Of a stretch of DNA of 64,000 nucleotides, positions 1 through 7,483 are shown in pieces (positions within the stretch are counted from its first letter, which is position 1; the number at the start of each line of letters is the position of its first letter). The DNA comes from Acidobacteriota bacterium (GTDB taxonomy: Bacteria; Acidobacteriota; Terriglobia; Bryobacterales; Bryobacteraceae). Under the pieces are notes generated by a model. It saw nothing but the letters and a program-made list of their open reading frames with translations. It did not search any database and was not told where the DNA came from. Location of the stretch: positions 62,001 through 126,000 of the forward strand of contig JAFKEE010000041.1 of NCBI GenBank assembly GCA_017307505.1, in the 5' to 3' direction. Position numbers and translations under genes: made by a program.

Positions 1-185
1 TAGTCGACATCAAACGTGTTGCTGTCGCCCATCCGCGTCCACTTGCCGTCCAGATCGGCCGCGGGCAGAATCCACTGGTGGACCTTCCACTGCCGGCCCA
101 GATCCATTGGCTTTTTAGCGGGTTGCGCCGCCAAACCACACATTCCAATCACCCACCCAAACGCCCACACTGCGAGCCGTTTCAT
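1..185 (-). CDS. Partial secreted protein, N-terminal 61 residues
   Basis: The 5' end of a minus-strand gene that runs off the left edge. It starts at ATG 185 and reads MKRLAVWAFGWVIGMCG then LAAQPAKKP, a short basic N-terminus, a hydrophobic stretch and a likely signal-peptidase site near residue 20. So the product is probably exported. The remaining mature part (DLGRQWKVHQWILP...) is too short to assign to a family. It begins 16 nt after the tsaC stop, so it is probably the last or next gene of the mutM-metH/F-tsaC operon. No function is proposed. Confidence 0.6.
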   Translation of the reverse strand, partial: MKRLAVWAFGWVIGMCGLAAQPAKKPMDLGRQWKVHQWILPAADLDGKWTRMGDSNTFDVD

Positions 186-201
186 CGTTGCCGGTTGTAC
201 C

Positions 202-840
202 TCATGCCCCTTTCAGGCATTCCGCAATCTCTTTTTCCTGGATGCTGCCGGATTTGATCAGGCGCCAGTACGGCTCCGTAATGTCTACCGTCGTTGAACC
301 CGTGCCAATGCAGACGCCGCCGTCCAGCACGAGATCCACTCGCCCATCCATGGTCCCGAATACCTCAATGCCGGTCTGGCAGGTCGGCTGGCCGCTGACA
401 TTCGCGCTGGTCGAAATCAACGGCTGGCCCATCCAGTCGATCAGTGCCTGCGCCACCCGCGACCGCGATTGCCGCAGCGCCAGACGCCCCGTGTTTCCCG
501 TCACTTTCAGCGGAACCTTGGCCGACGCGGGCACAATGATCGTCAACGGACCGGGCCAGAACCGACGCGCCAACAGGTAGAACCGGGCCGGCAGCTCGGT
601 CACCAGGTCTTCCGCCATCAGGAAATCACTCACCAGGAGAGGCAACGACCGGTGCGGCTCGCGACCCTTCGCGGCGAACACTCTCCCCACGGCATGCAGG
701 TTGAACGGATCCGCCACCAGCGTATACAGCGCATCCGTGGGGATCGCCACAATCTCGCCCCGCCGCAGGGCAACCGCCGCGCGTTCAATCGCTTCAACGC
801 TGGGTTGGTCGGAATTGATTTCAATCAGATCTGTCGCCAC
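202..840 (-). CDS. tsaC: L-threonylcarbamoyladenylate synthase (Sua5/YrdC family)
   Basis: Makes threonylcarbamoyl-AMP from threonine, bicarbonate and ATP, the first step of t6A37 tRNA modification in the cytoplasm. The 212-residue protein is a single YrdC domain: IPTDALYTL near residue 33, the KGRE and SLPLLV elements, FWPGPLT, STSAN near residue 146 and STTVD near 183. The length fits the short TsaC form without a Sua5 C-terminal domain. The start is GTG 840, which keeps the usual short N-terminus. It lies 29 nt downstream of the homocysteine methyltransferase/MTHFR gene on the same strand, so co-transcription is likely. The family call is firm; the YciO side branch cannot be fully excluded. 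Confidence 0.88.
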   Translation of the reverse strand: MATDLIEINSDQPSVEAIERAAVALRRGEIVAIPTDALYTLVADPFNLHAVGRVFAAKGREPHRSLPLLVSDFLMAEDLVTELPARFYLLARRFWPGPLTIIVPASAKVPLKVTGNTGRLALRQSRSRVAQALIDWMGQPLISTSANVSGQPTCQTGIEVFGTMDGRVDLVLDGGVCIGTGSTTVDITEPYWRLIKSGSIQEKEIAECLKGA

Positions 841-869
841 TCGTTCACCTGTCCGCGGAAGCCGTCAGT

Positions 870-2750
870 CTAGCGCGACCCGATGGCCTGGGCAACCTCT
901 ACCGCCATGGTGTAGCGGCCAAACGGCGCGCTCAACTGCACGCCGTCCACCATGTGCCGGACGTGCCCCACCATCTCCTGCGCAATCCGGATCCCTTCGG
1001 CACGCGCTTTCTCCGGATCTTCCACGCCGCGCATCCGGTTCATGTACTCATCCGGAACCGGCACACGCAGTTCGTTCACCATGAACTCCGCATTGCGGAA
1101 CGAGGTCAGGGGCCAGATCCCCGTAATCACCGGAATCCGGAATCCCTCGATCTTCTTGAGAAACCGCTCCACCTGCCGGATGTCGAACACCGGCTGCGTC
1201 ACGATGTACTCGGCGCCGGCCTGCACCTTCCATTCGGTCCTGCGGATCTCTTCCTCAATGTTCAGGGCGCCCGGATTGGCCCCTACGCCCAGCAGCAACG
1301 ACGTCTGGGAACCTATTGGATTTCCGCCAATATCCAGGCCATGGTTCAAGTTGTTGACGATGTTCGTCAGGCCGATCGAATCCACATCGAAGACAGCCGT
1401 CGCATCCGGATACGACCCCATGCGCGGCGGATCCCCGGTGATGCAGATCAGGTTGCGGATCCCGGCCGCATGCGCGCCCAGCAGTTCGCTCTGAATGCCC
1501 AGGATGTTCCGGTCGCGGCAGCAGAAATGGAGCACCGATTCGATGCCTGCATCCCGCTCAATCAACTGGCACGTCACCTGGGCCGACATGCGGGCGCTGG
1601 CCCGCGGGCCGTCCGGGACGTTGATTACGTCGATTCCGGCTTCCTTGCAGAGCCTGGCGCCGGCCACTTCCTTCGCCGGATCCACACCGCGCGGCGGCAG
1701 AATCTCCACGAAGGCCACAAACTTTCCGGCCGCCAGCTTGGCGCCCAGCGACGACTTCTGCGCCACCGGCACCTTTTCCATGGCCTTCACTTTGGCCTTC
1801 GGCTCTTCCACCGTCACGCTGAGCTTATGGATGCCCGGCTGCAGCGACCGTGCTTCGCTCTTGATGCTCTTGATGTGCTCCGGCGTGGTGCCGCAGCAGC
1901 CGCCCACCATCTTGACCCCGGCCCACAGCATCCGCCGCGCATACTGCGCCAGATACTCCGGCGAGCTCAGATAGATCGCACGACCTTCGACCTGCGTCGG
2001 ATGGCCTGCGTTCGGCATGCCGGAGACCGGCTTGCCGGTGAACGCCATCATCCGCTCCAGCGTCTCGAGCGTGGCTTTGGGACCCACGGAGCAGTTCAGG
2101 CCCACGACGTCGGCCGGCGAGGAGTCCAGGAACTGCGTGAAGGTCTCCGTCGAGGTGCCGTCCGGCATGTTGCCGTCGTCGTCGATCGTGACCTGCGCCA
2201 CAATCACCATCTCCGGACCGGCCAGTTCCCGCGCCGCCGCCAGACCCTCGCGCAGTTCGCTCAACTGCGAAAACGTCTCAAAAATCAGCAGATCCACGCC
2301 TTCATCCAGGAAGGCGGCAATCTGTTCCCGGAACATCGCCCGAGCCTCTGCAAACGAGGTCGGACCCAGCGGTTCCAGGTGGACCCCCAGCGGACCAATC
2401 GCCCCGGCCACAAAGACATCGCTCCGCTCGGCCGCGGCTTCTCGCGCCAGCCGGACCCCGGCCCGGTTGATCGCTTCCACCTTGTCCGCAATCCCAAACG
2501 TCGCCAGCCGTGCGCGGGTCGCCCCAAAGGTGTTGGTTTCCAGCACTTCCGCGCCGGCCCGGACGTATTCCTGGTGAATCTCGCGCACCATCTGGCCCGC
2601 GCTCAGGTTCAGCTCATCGAAACAGCGGTTGATGAACACACCACGGGTGTAGAGCATCGTGCCCATCGCCCCATCCGCGATAACGGCTCTCTGGCCGATC
2701 AACTGCCGGAACTCGGCAGCCCGGGAGGTTTTCTGTGTGGTGTCGCTCAT
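870..2750 (-). CDS. Bifunctional homocysteine S-methyltransferase / methylenetetrahydrofolate reductase
   Basis: A 626-residue two-domain fusion of one-carbon and methionine metabolism, of the YitJ type. Residues about 1-300 form a homocysteine-binding (S-methyltransferase) TIM barrel, with DGAMGTMLY at the N-terminus and the zinc-ligand cysteines in GLNCS and in GGCCGTTPEHI. Residues about 330-626 form a MetF-type MTHFR barrel, with EILPPRG, the CITGDPP flavin-site motif and AEYIVTQPVFD. The first domain transfers a methyl group to homocysteine; the second reduces methylene-THF to methyl-THF with FAD. The start is ATG 2750, 25 nt after the mutM stop. There is no cobalamin domain, so it is not MetH. 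The methyl donor of the first domain cannot be read from sequence. Confidence 0.9.
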   Translation of the reverse strand: MSDTTQKTSRAAEFRQLIGQRAVIADGAMGTMLYTRGVFINRCFDELNLSAGQMVREIHQEYVRAGAEVLETNTFGATRARLATFGIADKVEAINRAGVRLAREAAAERSDVFVAGAIGPLGVHLEPLGPTSFAEARAMFREQIAAFLDEGVDLLIFETFSQLSELREGLAAARELAGPEMVIVAQVTIDDDGNMPDGTSTETFTQFLDSSPADVVGLNCSVGPKATLETLERMMAFTGKPVSGMPNAGHPTQVEGRAIYLSSPEYLAQYARRMLWAGVKMVGGCCGTTPEHIKSIKSEARSLQPGIHKLSVTVEEPKAKVKAMEKVPVAQKSSLGAKLAAGKFVAFVEILPPRGVDPAKEVAGARLCKEAGIDVINVPDGPRASARMSAQVTCQLIERDAGIESVLHFCCRDRNILGIQSELLGAHAAGIRNLICITGDPPRMGSYPDATAVFDVDSIGLTNIVNNLNHGLDIGGNPIGSQTSLLLGVGANPGALNIEEEIRRTEWKVQAGAEYIVTQPVFDIRQVERFLKKIEGFRIPVITGIWPLTSFRNAEFMVNELRVPVPDEYMNRMRGVEDPEKARAEGIRIAQEMVGHVRHMVDGVQLSAPFGRYTMAVEVAQAIGSR

Positions 2751-2775
2751 TGTTTTCTGTCAGCGGGTTTCCCGC

Positions 2776-3561
2776 CTACCTCTGGCATTTAGGGCAATAG
2801 TAGGTCGACCGCCCGCCCTGCGGCATCCGGCGAATCACCGCCTGGCACCGCCAGCAGGCTTCCCCTTCTCGCCCGTAAACCGCTACCGGGAAGTTCTCAC
2901 CCTCTGTGAACGCACCCGGCTGTTCATAGGCAGCTATTGCTGAGTCTAGCGCAGCCGTCAACACGTCAACAATGTGGCCATGCAGCCGCTTCAGCCGCAC
3001 TACACTGATTTCATTGGACGGTTTCGCCGGATGGATGCCGGCCTGGAACAGCGCCTCGGCGGCGTAAATATTGCCTAATCCTACAACTGCCTTCTGTTCC
3101 ATCAACAGAAGCTTGATGGGCTTCTTTGTACCCCTAGCCTCGTTCACGAAATGCTGCGCGGTAAACTCTGGGGCAAATGGCTCCGGACCCAGGTCGTCAA
3201 ACAGGCCGTCGAGCGTCTCGTGGAAGCTGAGCCGGCCCAGCGCGCGTGGATCCTCCAGGACGATCCCTCGCCCGTCGCTCAAGGTCAACCACGCCCGAAC
3301 GGTCGCCGTTCGCAGCCGGACGTCCGGGATCACCACCAGATTCCCGGTCATCTTCAAATGAACCCGCACCACCGCCCCGCCCGAAAGCGCCAGCAGGATG
3401 TGTTTCCCGCGGCGCGAAACGCTCTCCACCCGGTGCCCGACGGCGCGCTCCAGGCCGGTTGCCGTGGTGGGGCGGAACTGACCAGTCGCCACGATCTCCG
3501 CCCACGGAGCCGCAGCCCGCACTTTCCGGGTAACCGCCTCAACTTCTGGGAGTTCGGGCAT
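2776..3561 (-). CDS. mutM: Formamidopyrimidine-DNA glycosylase (Fpg/MutM)
   Basis: Base-excision repair enzyme that removes 8-oxoguanine and formamidopyrimidines and cleaves the abasic site. The 261 residues start MPELPEVE, giving the catalytic Pro2 and Glu3 after Met removal. The conserved lysine is in SRRGKHILL near residue 53. The helix-two-turn-helix region contains GLGNIYAAEALF. The C-terminal zinc finger is CWRC then YCPKC, with the conserved arginine in GGRSTYYC. ATG 3561 directly follows the TAA of the upstream SAM hydrolase-like gene (no gap), so the two are translationally coupled. Length and all key residues are normal. Confidence 0.96.
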   Translation of the reverse strand: MPELPEVEAVTRKVRAAAPWAEIVATGQFRPTTATGLERAVGHRVESVSRRGKHILLALSGGAVVRVHLKMTGNLVVIPDVRLRTATVRAWLTLSDGRGIVLEDPRALGRLSFHETLDGLFDDLGPEPFAPEFTAQHFVNEARGTKKPIKLLLMEQKAVVGLGNIYAAEALFQAGIHPAKPSNEISVVRLKRLHGHIVDVLTAALDSAIAAYEQPGAFTEGENFPVAVYGREGEACWRCQAVIRRMPQGGRSTYYCPKCQR

Positions 3562-4326
3562 TTACCAGAGCTCCAGTTCCACCGGAGCGCCCAGGCCGAC
3601 GCCCAGCACCTTGGCCGCGGAGCCTTGATTGACCGCCGCTTCCAGGTTCCCGGAACTGCCTTCGATCAGAAAAGGCTCGTCATCGGGAGCCGAACCATAG
3701 CTGGAAACAATGGTCGTCAGCAGCCGCAATCCCACCTTCAGCGCCATGCCCTTGGGGCGCATTTCTCTGAATTCGGAAGCCGGCAGATTCGTGATCAGGT
3801 TCCCGAACCGGTCGATGTGGACAACCTCGCCCTGCCAGAAGCGCCGCCCAATCCGGACCGGTTCTGACGTCGTCTGCCGCAAGGCGTCGACGATCAGCGG
3901 CCCCACCTTGGAGGACGTCACTCCGGCCGTCAAATGAGCGGCAACCGGAGCAAATACATCTCTGCCATGAAAGGTTTGCGAGATATTGTTCAGGAATAAC
4001 TTTGTATTCGTAATGTGCCGCACCTTGGCGCCTTGCCGCACAATGAGGTCACTGAAAAGACCATTGTCCGGGCCCACAAAGCGATGGCCCTCGGCTTCCA
4101 CCAGGATCGGCCGCCGGGCCGTCCCGACGCCCGGATCCACGATACAGACATGAACCGTACGCTTTGGAAAGTACGGCCAGCTCTGCGACAGCAGAAACCG
4201 AGCCTGCCCAATGTGATACGGCTCGACGTCGTGGCTGATATCAATGACCTGGGTCTTCGGGGCGATACCCGCAATGACGCCCTTCATCACGCCGACAAAG
4301 TGGTCGTGCAATCCGAAGTCGGTCAA
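3562..4326 (-). CDS. SAM hydroxide adenosyltransferase (DUF62 family)
   Basis: A fluorinase/chlorinase-superfamily protein. Most bacterial members hydrolyse S-adenosylmethionine to adenosine and methionine. Visible motifs are TDFG at the N-terminus, VDPGVG near residue 65, the GPDNGL motif and HGRDVFAPVAAHL, then a C-terminal domain with HIDRFGNLITN. The start is uncertain. The first usual codon is TTG 4326, which begins at TDFG. The frame stays open upstream (reading ...IVALPLLTLLTDFG), which is how family members normally begin, but offers only rare start codons. It is the first gene of the mutM operon, 44 bp from the divergent cysteine desulfurase gene. The absence of a halogenation cluster favours the hydrolase role. 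Confidence 0.85.
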   Translation of the reverse strand: MTDFGLHDHFVGVMKGVIAGIAPKTQVIDISHDVEPYHIGQARFLLSQSWPYFPKRTVHVCIVDPGVGTARRPILVEAEGHRFVGPDNGLFSDLIVRQGAKVRHITNTKLFLNNISQTFHGRDVFAPVAAHLTAGVTSSKVGPLIVDALRQTTSEPVRIGRRFWQGEVVHIDRFGNLITNLPASEFREMRPKGMALKVGLRLLTTIVSSYGSAPDDEPFLIEGSSGNLEAAVNQGSAAKVLGVGLGAPVELELW

Positions 4327-4370
4327 CAGAGTGAGGAGCGGCAGGGCTACAATTAGAATAACGGGCTTAC

Positions 4371-5471
4371 GTGTACTACTTCGATCACAACGCGACGACT
4401 CCCATTGCGCCGGCCGTGCTGGAGCTTCTCCAGAAGGTCCAGGCCGAGGTGTGGGGCAACCCTTCTTCCATCCATACGCCGGGTCAACGCGCCCGGCAAT
4501 GCGTGGAGACCGCGCGGTCCCAGGTAGCGCAACTGCTGAACTGCGACCCCAAGGAGATCGTCTTCACCTCCGGCGGCACCGAAAGTGACAATCTGGCCGT
4601 CCTGGGTGCACCGCAAGGCCATGTCGTGACGACCGCGATCGAACACCCGGCCATCCTGGGTGCGGCGAAGCATCAGGCTGACTGCACCATCGTGCCCGTC
4701 GATGCCAACGGCTTGGTCGACCCCGAGGACATTCGGAAAGCGCTGCGCCCGGATACGACCATCGTCTCCGTCATGCACGCCAACAACGAAACCGGCGTGA
4801 TCCAGCCCATCGAAGCCATTTCCGCCATCGCCCGCGAAGCCGGCATCCTCTTCCATTCCGATGGTGTTCAGGCGGCGGCCAAGATCCCGGTGGACGTCCG
4901 GGCCCTGGGTGTCGACCTCTACTCGCTGACCGCCCACAAGTTCTCCGGCCCCAAGGGGATCGGCGCGCTCTACGTTCGCGACGGCGTGAAGTTGAACCAG
5001 CGCCAGTTCGGCGGACGGCATGAACGCGAACGCCGCGCCGGAACCGAGAATGTCGCCGGCATCGCCGCCCTGGGTGCAGCCTGTGCCCTCCCTAAGCCCG
5101 AAGTCGGCGCGCTGCGCGACCGACTGGAGCAGGGCCTGTTGGCCCGCATTCCGGACGCCCACGTCAATTCAGCCGGCGCCCCGCGTACCCCCAACACCAC
5201 CAATATCCGCTTCCCTGGTTTGGAAGGCGAAGCGCTTGTCATCGCCCTCGATCTCGCCGGATTCGCCGTCTCCTCCGGAGCCGCCTGCTCCTCCGGAGCC
5301 GTCACCCCGTCCCATGTCCTCACCGCCATGGGTCTTTCGACCGCCGAAGCCCGCGCTTCCATCCGCTTCTCCCTGGGCCGTACCAACACGGAAGAGCAGG
5401 TGGACGCCCTCATCGCCGCCGTGGAAAAGGCCACCGCTCGTTTGCGCAAGCTCGCGCCCGCCCATGTCTGA
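4371..5471 (+). CDS. Cysteine desulfurase (NifS/IscS family)
   Basis: PLP enzyme that takes sulfur from cysteine as a protein persulfide. The 366 residues start at GTG 4371 with (M)YYFDHNATTP. The PLP lysine is in TAHKFSGPKG near residue 195. The catalytic cysteine is in SSGAACSSG near 308 of the mobile loop, and HANNETGVIQP is present. The last 8 nt overlap the start of mnmA, so the natural job is to feed sulfur to MnmA for 2-thiouridine at tRNA position 34. It may also serve general Fe-S assembly; no iscU or suf gene is present in the window. IscS, NifS and SufS cannot be told apart beyond group I (IscS/NifS-like). Confidence 0.93.
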   Translation: MYYFDHNATTPIAPAVLELLQKVQAEVWGNPSSIHTPGQRARQCVETARSQVAQLLNCDPKEIVFTSGGTESDNLAVLGAPQGHVVTTAIEHPAILGAAKHQADCTIVPVDANGLVDPEDIRKALRPDTTIVSVMHANNETGVIQPIEAISAIAREAGILFHSDGVQAAAKIPVDVRALGVDLYSLTAHKFSGPKGIGALYVRDGVKLNQRQFGGRHERERRAGTENVAGIAALGAACALPKPEVGALRDRLEQGLLARIPDAHVNSAGAPRTPNTTNIRFPGLEGEALVIALDLAGFAVSSGAACSSGAVTPSHVLTAMGLSTAEARASIRFSLGRTNTEEQVDALIAAVEKATARLRKLAPAHV

Positions 5472-6582
5472 GCCACCCCCCAACTCGTTGATCGCCGTGG
5501 CCATGTCCGGCGGTGTGGACTCGTCCACGGTCGCAGCCCTGCTGCAGCGCGAGGGCCACCGCCTGGTCGGCATGACCATGCAGCTCTGGAACCAGCGCCG
5601 CCTGCCCGAAATGCAGGTGGAAGGCGCCACCGGCCGCTGCTGTTCGCTCGACGATGTCTACGACGCTCGCGCAGTCGCCAATGTCCTGGGTATTCCTTAC
5701 TACGTCGTCAATTTCGAGGACCGGTTCGAAGAGACGGTGGTGAAGCCGTTCGTCGACGAGTACCTCGCCGGCCGCACGCCCATCCCGTGCACCCTCTGCA
5801 ACAACCACGTCAAGTTCGACCAGTTCCTGGACATGGCTGACGGCGTCGGAGCCGGGTACATTGCCACCGGTCACTACGCTCGCGTGTCGTTCAACTCGGA
5901 ATCCGGCCGCTACGAAATGCGCACCGGCATGGATCTTGGCAAGGACCAGACTTACTTCCTGTTCGGCCTGAAGCAGCACCAGTTGGCCCGGACCCTGTTC
6001 CCCCTGGGCGGCATGACCAAGCCGCAAGTCCGTGCGTTGGCCGCGGAACTCGGCATCCCCACCGCCGCCAAGCACGATTCCCAGGAGATCTGCTTCGTCC
6101 CCAATGGCGACTACGCCGGCTTCATCGACGCGTACTTCAAGGAACGCGGCATCGCCCGCGAGGCCACCCACGGCGAGATCGTCGACAAAGAGGGCAAGGT
6201 CCTGGCGGAGCACGAAGGCGTCCACCATTACACGGTGGGGCAACGCAAGGGTCTGCGCATCGCCGCACCGGAGCCCCTGTACGTCATCGCCACCAACCCC
6301 CAGACCCAGCAGGTGATCGTGGGGCAGGGCACCGATCTCTATCGGGAATCCCTGGTGGCCAAGGACGTCAACTGGGTGTCCATCGCGCCCATCACTGAAC
6401 CGCGAGCCGCACAGGTGAAGATCCGGAACCGGCACGAACCGGCCGAAGCCGTCCTCTACCCGACCGGCGCACAGGACCGCGTGGAAGTCCGCTTCCTCTC
6501 CCCGCAACGGGCCGTCACTCCGGGCCAGGCTGCCGTTATTTACGATCGGGATCTCGTTCTGGCCGGCGGCTGGATAGAATAG
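5464..6582 (+). CDS. mnmA: tRNA-specific 2-thiouridylase MnmA
   Basis: ATP-dependent enzyme that thiolates U34 of Lys, Glu and Gln tRNAs. The 372-residue protein begins at ATG 5464, inside the last codons of the desulfurase gene. It carries the PP-loop SGGVDSS (residues 15-21), the first catalytic cysteine in PCTLCN (about 109 or 112), the second in SQEICFV, and GKDQTYFLFGL. The C-terminal beta-barrel contains HHYTVGQRKG. The open frame extends far upstream of ATG 5464, but that part only shadows the desulfurase and has no family similarity. The 8-nt overlap couples sulfur donor and acceptor. Confidence 0.96.
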   Translation: MSEPPPNSLIAVAMSGGVDSSTVAALLQREGHRLVGMTMQLWNQRRLPEMQVEGATGRCCSLDDVYDARAVANVLGIPYYVVNFEDRFEETVVKPFVDEYLAGRTPIPCTLCNNHVKFDQFLDMADGVGAGYIATGHYARVSFNSESGRYEMRTGMDLGKDQTYFLFGLKQHQLARTLFPLGGMTKPQVRALAAELGIPTAAKHDSQEICFVPNGDYAGFIDAYFKERGIAREATHGEIVDKEGKVLAEHEGVHHYTVGQRKGLRIAAPEPLYVIATNPQTQQVIVGQGTDLYRESLVAKDVNWVSIAPITEPRAAQVKIRNRHEPAEAVLYPTGAQDRVEVRFLSPQRAVTPGQAAVIYDRDLVLAGGWIE

Positions 6583-6586
6583 CCAT

Positions 6587-7483
6587 TTGGCGCGTCACTC
6601 CCCACTCCGCAACCGGCTGGAATACGCGCTGGTCCGTTGCCTGTTGGCGGCCTTCCGAGCGAGCCCCAATCCCACGCGCCTGTCCCGATCTGCCTTCGCG
6701 ATCTTTGACCGCGCCGCTCCGCGGTTGAGCCGGACCGCCCTCCGCAACCTCGAATTCGCCTTGCCCAGTACGACCGCAGCCGAGCGCGCCCGCATCGTCG
6801 ACGGCTGCTGGTGGTCGCTGGCGCGGGTCATCGCGACCGTGGCGCAGTTCCCCCGAATCGACCGGTCGAACGTTCACCAGTTCATCCGCTACGAAGGCTT
6901 CGAGCACTTCGAAGAGTCCAAGCGGCGTGGCAAAGGCATCCTGTTCGCCACCGCCCACCTGGGCAACTGGGAGTTCTCCGCCTTTGCGCATGCCCTGATG
7001 TCGGAGCCGATGAGCTTCGTGGTCCGGCCCCTGGACAACCCCCTGCTCGACGACTTGGCGACGAAGTACCGAACTTTATCCGGCAACCGGCTGCTCGGCC
7101 GCGGGAAAGATTTCCTACGCCCCCTCGTCGAGGCGTTGAAGCACAATGAAGCCGTCGGGATCCTCATCGACCAGAACGTCACGCCCGACCGCGGCATCTT
7201 CATCGACTTCTTTGGCCACAAGGCCTGCGTCGATGCCGGTTTTGCACGCCTGGCTGCACGGACCGGAGCGGCCGTCATCCCGGGCTACGCGCTCTGGTCC
7301 GAAGCCGAACAGAAACACGTCCTGCACTTCGATCCGATTGTCGAGATCAGCGGCGACGTGCAGGACGACACGCAGCGCGTCCATGCCGCACTGGAAGCCG
7401 CCATCCGGCAGCACCCCGAACAATGGCTGTGGATCCACCGCCGCTGGAAAACCCGTCCGCCCGGTGAGCCGTCGCTCTACTGA
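6587..7483 (+). CDS. LpxL/HtrB-family lysophospholipid (lipid A) acyltransferase
   Basis: A 298-residue inner-membrane-associated acyltransferase of the kind that adds secondary acyl chains to lipid A. The catalytic H-x4-E is HLGNWE near residue 124. Downstream are the family element DQNVTPDRGIFIDFFG, the small-residue stretch AARTGAAVIP and the terminal PEQWLWIHRRWK. The N-terminus has a weakly hydrophobic helix (YALVRCLLAAF). It starts with TTG 6587, 4 nt after mnmA, so it is probably read with the thiolation genes. The 3' end overlaps the convergent GH110-like gene by 7 nt. The exact acyl donor and acceptor are unknown. Confidence 0.88.
   Translation: MARHSPLRNRLEYALVRCLLAAFRASPNPTRLSRSAFAIFDRAAPRLSRTALRNLEFALPSTTAAERARIVDGCWWSLARVIATVAQFPRIDRSNVHQFIRYEGFEHFEESKRRGKGILFATAHLGNWEFSAFAHALMSEPMSFVVRPLDNPLLDDLATKYRTLSGNRLLGRGKDFLRPLVEALKHNEAVGILIDQNVTPDRGIFIDFFGHKACVDAGFARLAARTGAAVIPGYALWSEAEQKHVLHFDPIVEISGDVQDDTQRVHAALEAAIRQHPEQWLWIHRRWKTRPPGEPSLY

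Noticed and set aside
954-2792. Plus-strand open frame opposite the methyltransferase/MTHFR gene
   Set aside because: His/Arg/Pro-rich shadow; the opposite strand has all catalytic motifs.
5020-5463. N-terminal extension of mnmA
   Set aside because: Pro/Ser-rich out-of-frame reading of the desulfurase; MnmA motifs begin right after ATG 5464.
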